Of a stretch of DNA of 64,000 nt, positions 39,269 through 47,190 are shown one piece after another. The DNA comes from Enterococcus villorum (GTDB lineage Bacteria > Bacillota > Bacilli > Lactobacillales > Enterococcaceae): positions 1 to 64,000 of the forward strand of contig NZ_BJWF01000002.1 of the NCBI RefSeq assembly GCF_007990225.1. The letters are read 5' to 3'. The translations under genes and the position numbers were made by a program. The notes under the pieces were generated by a model, which searched no databases, was not told where the DNA came from, and worked only from the letters and a program-made list of their open reading frames with translations. Position 1 is the stretch's first letter. The number at the start of each line of letters is the position of its first letter.

Positions 39269-39937
39269 TTGGATGATAAAGCCTATGCCAAAGATCATAA
39301 AAAGGAATTTTTTCAAGAAGTGATTCAAGATAAAATTGTTCGACCAGATCAAAAGGAAGCTATATTTATGGCAGGTACACCTGGCGCTGGTAAAACAGAG
39401 GTAGCGACTAGTCTACTGGAATTATCAGAAGATATCTGTAGAATAGATGCTGATGTTTTCCGAGCAAAGTTTCCAGGGTATACTGGTCGTAATTCTTCTG
39501 ATTTTCAAAGAGGGGCATCTTGGTTAGTGGATTATTCTTTAGATATGGTATTGAAAAACGGCTATTCATTTTTATTAGATGGAACATTCGCAATTGGTCG
39601 AGCAAAACAAAATATTGAGAGATGTCTTTCCCGAGATTATGATGTGACAATCTATTTTATCTTTCAAGATCCACTTATTGCTTGGAATTACACAAAAATA
39701 CGAGAAAAAGTAGAGGGACGATTTGTACCAAAAGATCGTTTTATCAATGCTTATTTTAAGTCTCGGGAGAATGTTCGTGAAGTAATAAAACAATATGGGG
39801 AATCTATTTCTGTACATGTGATTTTAAAAGATTATAATAATGAAATAGCCACAGTAGTACCAGATATTTCAGATATAGATCTTATTTTGCCAGAATCATT
39901 TACTAAAGCAGAATTGGAGGAGAAATTACATGACTGA
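39269..39937 (+). CDS. Zeta-toxin-family kinase
   Basis: About 222 aa; TTG 39269 has GGAGG eight bases upstream. It is a P-loop kinase with Walker A GTPGAGKT (about residues 36-43), ICRIDADVFRAKFPGYTG (substrate-binding Asp region), and FLLDGTF typical of zeta/PezT toxins, which phosphorylate UDP-N-acetylglucosamine and block wall synthesis. A VEGRFVPKDRF segment holds the conserved Arg. No epsilon or PezA antitoxin is recognisable upstream. The 53-residue ORF overlapping its end and the coiled-coil protein at 40419 are candidate partners. It might alternatively be a stand-alone kinase. Confidence 0.78.
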   Translation: MDDKAYAKDHKKEFFQEVIQDKIVRPDQKEAIFMAGTPGAGKTEVATSLLELSEDICRIDADVFRAKFPGYTGRNSSDFQRGASWLVDYSLDMVLKNGYSFLLDGTFAIGRAKQNIERCLSRDYDVTIYFIFQDPLIAWNYTKIREKVEGRFVPKDRFINAYFKSRENVREVIKQYGESISVHVILKDYNNEIATVVPDISDIDLILPESFTKAELEEKLHD

Positions 39938-40091
39938 TAAACAAAAAGCGGAAGCGATTATGAAAAAATATAACCGTAGCTATGGTGATCTAAACAAAAA
40001 AGCAACTAGAAAAGAATTTATGACCGTTCTACAGTATGTAGCAAATGAGTCAAATAGAAAACAACGAAAATTAACAGGGTTAGATAAATAA
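39930..40091 (+). CDS. Small protein overlapping the zeta gene
   Basis: A 53-aa ORF whose ATG lies inside the last codons of the zeta gene (8-bp overlap), with GGAGGAG about eight bases upstream. The protein is basic and helical (KQKAEAIMKKYNRSYGDLNK, ATRKEFMTVLQYVANES). The tight coupling suggests it works with the kinase, possibly as antitoxin. No known family. Confidence 0.6.
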   Translation: MTDKQKAEAIMKKYNRSYGDLNKKATRKEFMTVLQYVANESNRKQRKLTGLDK

Positions 40092-40142
40092 CTATTAAGA
40101 TCTTAAATCACAGCTAAGAATTAGTTTAGTTGTGATTTTTTA
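40092..40142 (+). terminator. Terminator after zeta unit (repeated at 40.83 kb)
   Basis: AAATCACAGCTAA...TTAGTTGTGATTTTTT forms a stem with a T-run. The sequence from AAATAACTATTAA onwards is repeated with changes at 40821-40876. Confidence 0.65.
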
Positions 40143-40418
40143 TATGTATATTTTTATTCAGGTTTAATTGAAAAAAGCGATAACTACAATAGTTAAGAAG
40201 AAATATGTAGAAATTTGAAGATAAAATATTTTGTTAAAAAATTTGTAGATATAGTAAAGATATTGTAGAACGTTGAGAGAATATACGTTCTTTTTTAGTT
40301 TTGGCTTAATAAAATAAAGATATTCCAACTAATTTTTTTTTGAGAAAAAAAGAGTCAATCTGCTGTTTTATTTTTATTTATAATTTAATCATCAAATAAA
40401 AGGAAGGAGTAATTGGTA

Positions 40419-40673
40419 TTGGATAGTCAACAAATTACTGAATTAGAAGTAGAACTAGCTGCCCTACAAGCAGAGCGTGATTTCTTGCAGGATTGTATAG
40501 ATACTGAAAATAAATTGCCTAAAGAAAATAAAGATTTCTCTGCTCTAAACTCGCTTATTACTAAGGTACACGATATAAACAGGAAGACGCTCAGGATGAG
40601 GTATGAAATTTCTAGGTTAAAGTGTCAAGAAATAGAAACATCTAGAAAACAAATATCTTATCGGCAACATTGA
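40419..40673 (+). CDS. Coiled-coil small protein
   Basis: About 84 aa; TTG 40419 is favoured (AAGGAAGGAG nine bases upstream), TTG 40413 being too close. An almost entirely helical protein (ITELEVELAALQAERDFLQD, then LITKVHDINRKTLRMRYEIS) expected to form a coiled coil or helical hairpin. The TTG-GAT start and the shared downstream terminator link it to the zeta unit. Function unknown; antitoxin-like and DNA-binding roles are both possible. Confidence 0.6.
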   Translation: MDSQQITELEVELAALQAERDFLQDCIDTENKLPKENKDFSALNSLITKVHDINRKTLRMRYEISRLKCQEIETSRKQISYRQH

Positions 40674-41036
40674 ACTCTATATTAGTGATGAGAGAGCTAC
40701 TAGTGATTGAGTAGTTTTCTTTTCATTTTTATACTTATTTGTGTGAGGTTCTTAGTATAATTGCATTATGTAAACTAAAAAAAAGAAACTATGAAATAGA
40801 AGTAAAAAATAGTACTCTTAAATAAATAACGATTAAACTTTTAAATCACAAATGTAAATTAGCTGTGATTTTTTTATTTTATTCTCTTTTTAGTTAGTAA
40901 ACTTATGCTAAAATATTAAGCATAAGCTGGTTAAAATAATTAATTTTTACTATCAAAAAAATTAATTTGAGATTTTTTTAGAATTATTACGTAGCATAAT
41001 ATTTTTTATTATTTGCTATATGAAGGAGTAAATATT
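40674..41036. other. Intergenic region with repeated terminator
   Basis: Contains the second copy of the AAATCACA...TGTGATTTTTTT terminator (40821-40876). The rest is AT-rich, with a GAAGGAG site before the methylase start. No gene. Confidence 0.4.
40836..40880 (+). terminator. Terminator (second copy)
   Basis: AAATCACAAATGTAAATTAGCTGTGATTTTTTTATTTT: an AAATCACA/TGTGATTT stem followed by a T-run. Confidence 0.65.
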
Positions 41037-41555
41037 GTGAATGAAGAAAACAAGTTTATAAAGGAAAATGGGATTTTTTATACAGATACGAAACTGGCTG
41101 ACAAACTTGTTAAATTACTTAAAATAAATTATACAGAAGAATTTTCTTTAATTGAACCAGCAGTAGGTGAAGGGCATATATTGTCTTTAGTGATAAAAAA
41201 TTTTTTCCAAAAGAATAAAGATAAGTCTGAAGATGAAAAGATTGAATTTTTAGAAAAAAATATAGCAGCATTTGACATCCGAAAAGATGCTATAAAAAAA
41301 TGTATTGAAAAATTAGATGAGCTTTCAAAAAAATATATTAGTAAAAAGATAAATTGGAATATAAGACAACTTGATGCCCTGGACATAATAAAAATGAAAG
41401 AAAATTTTAGTACTTATGACTATGTGATTAGTAATCCGCCCTACGTTTCTAGACACAATATGGATGAAAAGATGATTAAAATACTAAAAAATAAAAGTGA
41501 TTTTTGTCACAAATATAATTCGGTCTCCATATTTAAAAGAAGCAACAGAAAATAA
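41037..41555 (+). pseudogene. Truncated N6-adenine DNA methylase
   Basis: Starts at GTG 41037 (GAAGGAG eight bases upstream). The about 160 residues kept show class I methyltransferase motifs: FIKENGIFYTDTKLADKLV, motif I IEPAVGEGHIL, and catalytic motif IV NPPYV. Full enzymes of this kind (Eco57I/HsdM-like) are several hundred residues long. Here the frame runs after FCHKYN into unrelated sequence at about 41515-41525 and stops at 41555. The lost part was evidently removed by the deletion that joined it to an adhesin tail. Confidence 0.8.
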
Positions 41556-41898
41556 AGAGGTTGTAATCATTGATGATTTGACAGCAGATACGTTAAAAGA
41601 TGGCGAACAACTAACAGCCACGCATGTCTTATATTATGAAGAAGCACAAGAAAATGAAGTAGGACGTGAAGACGATTTGACGAATAAAGACCAGACCGTT
41701 ACTTTTAAAACACCAAAGCAACCAGAACAACCAAAAAAATCAGAAGAAAAACAATTGGAGAAGAAAGAGATACCAAAAACAGTCTCACAAGAATTGCCCA
41801 AAACAGGAAGTGCACAAAATACTCTCGTCGTACTTGTAGGTTTCTTATTCATTGCTTTTGTAGGATTTGTTTGGTTCGCTCAGTCTAAAAAACGTTAA
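41520..41898 (+). pseudogene. C-terminal fragment of an LPKTG surface protein
   Basis: A frame without its own start or ribosome binding site. It encodes the end of a Cna-B/VaFE-type adhesin: VVIIDDLTADTLKDGEQLTA, ATHVLYYEEA, a Lys/Glu/Pro-rich wall spacer, ELPKTGS, a membrane helix and KKR. Adhesins of this kind often precede tcp genes in enterococcal ICEs. Only the last about 120 residues remain. Confidence 0.75.
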
Positions 41899-41921
41899 GT
41901 AAGGGCAACCCGCTTAAAAGA

Positions 41922-42090
41922 TTGAAAGAACGAAGAAAGCTGTGCTATAATGAAAATGAAAAAAGGAACTGCGTCAACAGTTCCCTTTTGACAGCACCGT
42001 TTAAAGAACGGTGACAGTAGATAATTTTAAATCAAAAAGAAGTAAACCTATCGCCTGCTAAAGTGACGGTTACTTCTTTTTGTCATTTTT
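41922..42090 (+). ncRNA. Putative antisense antitoxin RNA of a type I TA module
   Basis: A promoter TTGAAA (41922-41927), 18-bp spacer, extended TG-C-TATAAT (41946-41951) predicts a transcript from about 41958. It would fold into hairpins GGAACTG/CAGTTCC and CACCGTT/AACGGTG and end at the shared stem AAAAAGAAGTAA...TTACTTCTTTTT (about 42036-42082). It overlaps the 3' end of the convergent toxin gene, the classic layout of antisense antitoxins. Confidence 0.65.
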
Positions 42091-42177
42091 GTTGACTAAG
42101 GTTAGAATGCCAAAGATCAAAGTTGCGGTAAACGAACCGAAACTAATCATTAGCCCTAACGCTGTTTCAACAGACAA
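42070..42177 (-). CDS. Putative holin-like type I toxin peptide
   Basis: A 35-residue hydrophobic peptide starting at TTG 42177 (AAAGGAG seven bases upstream): LSVETALGLMISFGSFTATL, then a second half ending in NKNDKKK. It matches the 'putative holin-like toxin' peptides common in enterococci and lactobacilli: one membrane helix and a basic tail. An in-frame ATG at 42216 with GAGGTGG upstream would add 13 residues. Expression would insert into and depolarise the membrane; the convergent RNA from 41958 is the probable antitoxin. The toxin promoter on the minus strand has an extended -10 (TATAAT at 42275-42280). Confidence 0.75.
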   Translation of the reverse strand: MSVETALGLMISFGSFTATLIFGILTLVNKNDKKK

Positions 42178-42288
42178 AAGGCGTCTCCTTTCTTTAAAGT
42201 TTGAGATTATGTGCATACGCACCACCTCACTCTCGAATGGATAGCCACCGCCATTAAACTTTACTGTCTCAACTATTATAGCATATGG

Positions 42289-42337
42289 ACTTAGTTATTC
42301 CCTTGAAAATTCAAGAATAACTAAGTCTATTTTTTTG
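42289..42337. terminator. Long hairpin terminator upstream of relB
   Basis: ACTTAGTTATTC (42289-42300) pairs with GAATAACTAAGT (42315-42326), extended by TTGAA/TTCAA in the loop, followed by CTATTTTTTT. It separates the type I TA module from the relBE pair. Confidence 0.8.
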
Positions 42338-42430
42338 CCTAGAAATGTTAAAATAGCCAAAAATAAGTGAAACAAGAATTGACACTTTGATTAATCCGTA
42401 TTACAGTGTGATACAAATGGAGGCGATAAC

Positions 42431-42661
42431 ATGGCTATGATTACGGTAAGTGTGAGTGATGCTGAAAAAGAATGGCTTTCTTATATGGCGGAATTTTATG
42501 GAATTACCTTATCTGAACTACTGAAAACCTATTCAATGGAACAATTAGAAGATGAATATGATCGGCAAACAGCTGAAATTACCCATAAACATTGGATAGA
42601 AAGTGGGAAGCCAACTGTACCCATGGAAGAAATACTGAATGAATTTGGAGGACTAAAGTGA
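42431..42661 (+). CDS. relB: RelB-family antitoxin
   Basis: A 76-aa antitoxin with a GGAGGCG site. N-terminal ribbon-helix-helix (MITVSVSDAEKEWLSYMAEF...GITLSELLK), then a helical toxin-binding tail (EYDRQTAEITHKHW, MEEILNEFGGLK). It should repress its own operon and neutralise the RelE/ParE-type toxin encoded directly downstream with a 4-bp overlap. The toxin gene is broken, so the antitoxin may now act only as a repressor or against related toxins. Confidence 0.8.
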   Translation: MAMITVSVSDAEKEWLSYMAEFYGITLSELLKTYSMEQLEDEYDRQTAEITHKHWIESGKPTVPMEEILNEFGGLK

Positions 42662-42924
42662 CCTATCGTTTAGAATTCACGCCTGAAATTCAGAAATAAC
42701 TTCGTAAAATGGACAAATATCAAGCTACATTGATCGTTCGATGGTTGTATCAACATATTGATGGTGTTGATGACCCAAGAAAATTCGGGAAAGGGTTAAC
42801 AGCCAATCGTTCAGGGCAATGGCGTTATCGGATTGGCAAATATAGAGTGTTGGTAGAAATAGATGATGATCAAATGGTTGTCATTGCTATTCAAGTGGGA
42901 CACCGAAGAAATATCTATGATTAA
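42658..42924 (+). pseudogene. relE: RelE-family toxin gene with nonsense codon 14
   Basis: GTG 42658 begins TYRLEFTPEIQK, then TAA at 42697-42699, then the frame continues LRKMDKYQATLIVRWLYQHI and on to the family C-terminus YRVLVEIDDDQMVVIAIQVG, HRRNIYD. CAA to TAA would explain the stop. An internal ATG at 42709 could give 71 residues lacking the first beta strand, probably inactive as a ribosome-dependent RNase. A decayed relative lies at 26.9 kb. Confidence 0.85.
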
Positions 42925-42957
42925 GAGACTATTTCTTTTTACAAAAAATAATAAATG

Positions 42958-43010
42958 AAATCTAGTTAAAACTCTTGAATTGAGAGATTTAACTAGATTT
43001 TTTTTATGAA
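42958..43010 (+). terminator. Terminator of relBE
   Basis: AAATCTAGTTAAA (42958-42970) and TTTAACTAGATTT (42988-43000) form a perfect 13-bp stem followed by T8. A matching hairpin survives in the relic at 27.16-27.20 kb. Confidence 0.88.
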
Positions 43011-43039
43011 TAAAATATAGAAAATTGCTAGGAGGAACC

Positions 43040-44023
43040 ATGAATTTAAAAAAGATCAAGAAAAAGGAGAAAAGAGTAAAACGACCACAAATAAGAAAAC
43101 TTTCTCAGAAAAAAGCCAACAAAATTGTTTTTACAGGAATCTGTTTGCTTAGTGTTGCTTCAGCAGTAGGTGTTATTCGAGCAAACATGGTGGCTAGTAA
43201 CTTTGATCAATTAGATAGTCAAGTACGCAATTTATCTGAATCGTCCGACGAACCTTTGGAAACAGAAAGCACTTATGATATTGTGGCACTTTCTTTTTAC
43301 GCTACCAGTTTTGCAAAAGAGTATTTGAATATGGATACTACAGCAGACGAAAACAAAAAGAATGAGCGTTTGGAACGATTATCTAACTATCTATCCATAG
43401 ATGTGGAGGCGGTGGACGAATCAACCAATCAACAGTTGGAGATTGTGCGCCAGTTTAAAGAAGCTTCAGTCACTAAAGTAATAGAAGAAGAGGAGTGCCT
43501 CTTGGTTTATGTCTATACGACTTATGAAGTGAAACAAAAGGACAAAGTAGAAACGATAAGCAAAGAAATGGTGTTACCGATTCAAGCAAAAGATCAACTT
43601 TTCTCTATTGTTAGTCGGCCTTATTTTCTAGCGACTACTTTACCCCAAGGGAAAACAAAAGCCCTAGAACCAGTCGACGAACAAGCAGAAGTGTCAACGG
43701 ATGAAAAAGCCAAAATGGAAAAATTTTTGAAGCTGTTTTTTGAAAAGTATGCCACAGCTAAGAAACAAGAATTGCTGTTGTTGATGAAAGAACCAATCGA
43801 CACCACCGATCATATGGCGTTTTTAGAATTCAATAAAAACGAAGTGAAATATTTTAAAACGAATCAAAAAGACGTACAAGGGGTGCAAGTATCGGTGGTA
43901 TTTATTGATAAAATCACTGGAATTGCGCATACTGAAGATTTTTCTCTATGGTTGTCAAAAACAGAAAATTCATATTTTGTGAATACATTAAAACATTATT
44001 TTACGGAAAAGGAAGGAAATTAA
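43040..44023 (+). CDS. tcpC: TcpC-family conjugation protein
   Basis: About 327 aa; ATG 43040 has GGAGG. A basic N-terminus, one membrane helix (about residues 37-55), then two NTF2-like extracellular domains as in TcpC of pCW3 and Orf13 of Tn916. It is a VirB8-like scaffold of the Gram-positive conjugation channel. First gene of a collinear tcp run with 3-20 bp gaps up to 47.2 kb. Confidence 0.8.
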   Translation: MNLKKIKKKEKRVKRPQIRKLSQKKANKIVFTGICLLSVASAVGVIRANMVASNFDQLDSQVRNLSESSDEPLETESTYDIVALSFYATSFAKEYLNMDTTADENKKNERLERLSNYLSIDVEAVDESTNQQLEIVRQFKEASVTKVIEEEECLLVYVYTTYEVKQKDKVETISKEMVLPIQAKDQLFSIVSRPYFLATTLPQGKTKALEPVDEQAEVSTDEKAKMEKFLKLFFEKYATAKKQELLLLMKEPIDTTDHMAFLEFNKNEVKYFKTNQKDVQGVQVSVVFIDKITGIAHTEDFSLWLSKTENSYFVNTLKHYFTEKEGN

Positions 44024-44026
44024 TTT

Positions 44027-44251
44027 ATGAATGTCTCTAATTTAGATAATTTTATGAAATCAGGATTTATTACGTTGTTAAGTTTTGCTGTGATTGTGTT
44101 GATTTTTAAGCATTGGCGAGGCGCAGAATGGTTGAAAATTGGCTCGGTTATTTTAATTGCACTCATTTTGAATGATTTTGCCACTAATCAAGGAAACAAT
44201 ATTTTTACGGTGATCAAATGGTTCCTTAATTTGTTTGGCATTAAGATGTGA
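44027..44251 (+). CDS. TcpD-like small membrane protein
   Basis: A 74-aa protein with two or three membrane helices (SGFITLLSFAVIVLIF, IGSVILIALIL, FTVIKWFLNLFGI). Position between TcpC and TcpE and size match TcpD-type components of Tn916/pCW3-like systems. It starts three bases after the previous stop. Confidence 0.65.
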   Translation: MNVSNLDNFMKSGFITLLSFAVIVLIFKHWRGAEWLKIGSVILIALILNDFATNQGNNIFTVIKWFLNLFGIKM

Positions 44252-44254
44252 GGG

Positions 44255-44650
44255 ATGAAAATGAATCATTATGATTATGCACGTGGATTAAAAGCGCCCT
44301 ATTCCATTCAAATCATTCGCTCGCCAAAAGGTAAAACACTATGGGTATTTGCGCAACCGTTAAGTCTTTCTTATCTGCTCACACTGATTTTAGGATTAGT
44401 GATCTTTGGCGTTCTTTGGCAAAAAATGCCCTTGCCAACATTTTTTAATATTAATTTTAATTTTTTGCTCCTGCTTTATTTTCCCAATAAAATAGCTCGT
44501 TGGTATGCAGAAACGGAATTAGATGGTAAAACAGCCAATGTTTATTTAAAAGATATGCTTCTTTACCTCAAAAACTATGTGATGGATCAACGCCCAATGA
44601 TTGGGTTTGAGCGAATCCAGGAAACAACAGAATTTTCATTTAGACGATAA
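44255..44650 (+). CDS. TcpE-family conjugation membrane protein
   Basis: A 131-aa protein: a basic N-terminus (MNHYDYARGLKAPYSIQIIR), two membrane helices (about 41-60 and 63-82) and a cytoplasmic tail. This matches the TcpE family that precedes the VirB4 ATPase in Tn916- and ICEBs1-like modules. It likely helps build the translocation pore. Confidence 0.75.
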   Translation: MKMNHYDYARGLKAPYSIQIIRSPKGKTLWVFAQPLSLSYLLTLILGLVIFGVLWQKMPLPTFFNINFNFLLLLYFPNKIARWYAETELDGKTANVYLKDMLLYLKNYVMDQRPMIGFERIQETTEFSFRR

Positions 44651-44670
44651 CAAATAGAAAGGAAAATGAC

Positions 44671-47175
44671 ATGCAATTAGAATACCCATTGTTAGAATAT
44701 ACGCATAAAAATATGATTTTAACACAAGAAAAACAAGCGATTGCTTATTATCGGATTCGTTCAGAAACAGTAATGTTGACGGATAAGGAAAAGAAACAAA
44801 AAACCAAGAAAAAAGTGGCTCGAGTTTTAAAACGACTAAAAAATAGTGAAGGATTTGAAATTAATTTGTTACCTGTTAATGCCGATATCAGAGGGAAAAT
44901 GGGTGCCATGCGCTCATTGGTTGATCCTGAAAATTATGCGGTAGCGGTAGACAAATTAATGAAAACTGCAGTATCTCTAGAAAATGAAATGGGAATGGTC
45001 TATGAATATGCTTGGATGATAGGTATTCCCTTAGTTAAAAAAGAAATTGCCGTTGATATCAAAGAAAATATTTCTAAAGCAATCAACCATGCAACTGAAA
45101 AGATCGTTACTGGTTTAGGGTTTGCGATTGAATTAAATGAGGCTTGGTACCAAGAATTCCAAGATCAAGAAATGGAAGTTTATCAAAATTTATCGGAATT
45201 GCTGGTGGAGCGTTTAACAGCAGAGGAGCTGTATTACTATCAAGCGTATCAGTTTTTAAAAAATATTCCTCACGAAAAACAAGAGGTGTTAGCCAGTCAA
45301 AATTTAGATAATCTGATGGCGACCAAGATCAAACCTAATTTTCAAGGGGGCTTACATTTCAATTGTGACTACGGAGAAAGCTATGTTTCCTATTTGCCAG
45401 TTGGAGATATTGGCGTATTTCTTGATGGTAACCATTTACTAGAAATCGTTCAAAAAATGCCGTTTCCTGTTGAAGTAAAGTTACAAGTCAATTTTGCTGA
45501 AAGCAAAGGGCAATTGGCGCTTTCTGGGCGTTCCAGTCGTGCACGTACTCGAACCAAAAATATTATGCAAGAAGCTCATTTGGCAGGATCAAAACAAAAA
45601 CGAAAGATTGTGGAGGGACAATTAGCATTAGATGACCTAGATCAAAAAATTGATGATGGCGTTGATATCATTGACTGGACGGCTGTTTTGATTGTTTGTG
45701 GAAGTTCGAAGAAACAACTGCAAGCTCGTAAAAAATATTTAATCAATCGTTTTGATAGTTTAGGCATTCCATTAATTAAAGCTACTTTCGATGATCCTTA
45801 TTTATTTCAATCCACTCTATTTGGCAATTTTATGCGTTTTAAGGAGAAACGATGGCAACATACCTGTACATTAGAAAGTTTTGCAGAATTAAATTTCTTT
45901 ACTTCCTTAAAAGCAGGGACCAACCTAGGTTATTACTTTGGTCGAATTGATACCACATTGGAAGAAAAAGAAGATCGGCAAAGTATCCTGCTAAATTCAA
46001 AAAATCTGATTTATATGAACATGTTCCTAGCCAATAAACAAGATGTAATTGGTAAGAAAACCAATAACCCACATTGGGCATTGACTGGCGATACTGGTAA
46101 TGGGAAATCTGTCACTGCTAAAAAGTTATTTATGGAATGTGCTACGCTCAAAGATCGAGTATTGTATATTGATCCCAAAAAAGAAATGCGTCGGCAATTT
46201 ATGCGAACAATTAATGACCCTGTCTATCAGAAAAAATATCCTTTAGATACAGACTTTGTCCGCTCTTTTAATTTTGTGACTTTAGATGTTCGGGACAAGA
46301 AAAATAGAGGTGTATTGGATCCAATTGTTTTATTTGATGAAACCGAAGCGATTGCGACTGCAAAAGCAATGCTTACAAATATTTACGAAGGGATTTGGAA
46401 TTTGAAGCAAAAAACAGAAATTAATGAAACAATTGCTGCAGTAGTGAAGGAGCGAAAATCTGGTAAAAAAGTTGGTTTCTGGCACGTAATCGAGCGCTTA
46501 GCTAAAAGTTCCATTCCTGATGTAGAGGATATGGGGCGTTTTTTACTTTCAACCATTAAAGAATCTATTTTAGAACTTGCTTTTTCTCATGGAGAAACCC
46601 CAGGGCTCTCTTTTGAAAAGAAAGTTACGATTTTAGAAATAGAAGATTTAGACCTACCAACCGATAAAAATGAACATATGGATGAGAATAAACGTCTATC
46701 TGTCACGCTAATGTTTGCATTAGGTACTTTTTGTTCAAAATTTGGTTCACGTAATCCTAAACAAGAAACGGTCACTTTTTTTGATGAAAGTTGGATTTTC
46801 CAATCGTCTCCAGAAGGAAAAGCCATTTTAAAATCCATGAAACGGATTGGACGTTCGTTTAATAATTTCTTGGTACTGATCACGCAATCGGTGAATGATT
46901 TGGATGATAAAGAAGATGGCACAGGCTTTGGTACCGTGATTTGTTTTGATGAAGTCCAAAATCGAGAAGGAATTTTAAGCTATTTGAATTTGCCAAATAA
47001 TGAGCAGAACATGAAATGGGTATCCAATATGGTTCAGGGACAATGTCTTTTAAAAGACATGTTCAATCAAGTCAATCGTGTAGTTGTCCATGTCCTGTTT
47101 GAAGAATGGTTAGAGCTTTTTAAAACGGTTGATGATTCAGAGGCTTCGATCATGGAAAATCGTTTTGCGTTGTAG
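44671..47175 (+). CDS. VirB4-like conjugation ATPase (TcpF/Orf16 type)
   Basis: An 834-aa cytoplasmic ATPase that powers the conjugation channel. Walker A GDTGNGKS near residues 473-480, Walker B TFFDESWIF near 700-708, and an N-terminal about 400-residue domain of the Tn916 Orf16 type. The C-terminus includes ITQSVNDLDD, a sensor-like Gln motif. The gene looks full length and unbroken. It is the best evidence that this element derives from a conjugative one. Confidence 0.88.
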   Translation: MQLEYPLLEYTHKNMILTQEKQAIAYYRIRSETVMLTDKEKKQKTKKKVARVLKRLKNSEGFEINLLPVNADIRGKMGAMRSLVDPENYAVAVDKLMKTAVSLENEMGMVYEYAWMIGIPLVKKEIAVDIKENISKAINHATEKIVTGLGFAIELNEAWYQEFQDQEMEVYQNLSELLVERLTAEELYYYQAYQFLKNIPHEKQEVLASQNLDNLMATKIKPNFQGGLHFNCDYGESYVSYLPVGDIGVFLDGNHLLEIVQKMPFPVEVKLQVNFAESKGQLALSGRSSRARTRTKNIMQEAHLAGSKQKRKIVEGQLALDDLDQKIDDGVDIIDWTAVLIVCGSSKKQLQARKKYLINRFDSLGIPLIKATFDDPYLFQSTLFGNFMRFKEKRWQHTCTLESFAELNFFTSLKAGTNLGYYFGRIDTTLEEKEDRQSILLNSKNLIYMNMFLANKQDVIGKKTNNPHWALTGDTGNGKSVTAKKLFMECATLKDRVLYIDPKKEMRRQFMRTINDPVYQKKYPLDTDFVRSFNFVTLDVRDKKNRGVLDPIVLFDETEAIATAKAMLTNIYEGIWNLKQKTEINETIAAVVKERKSGKKVGFWHVIERLAKSSIPDVEDMGRFLLSTIKESILELAFSHGETPGLSFEKKVTILEIEDLDLPTDKNEHMDENKRLSVTLMFALGTFCSKFGSRNPKQETVTFFDESWIFQSSPEGKAILKSMKRIGRSFNNFLVLITQSVNDLDDKEDGTGFGTVICFDEVQNREGILSYLNLPNNEQNMKWVSNMVQGQCLLKDMFNQVNRVVVHVLFEEWLELFKTVDDSEASIMENRFAL

Positions 47176-47190
47176 AAAGGAGGTAGGAAA

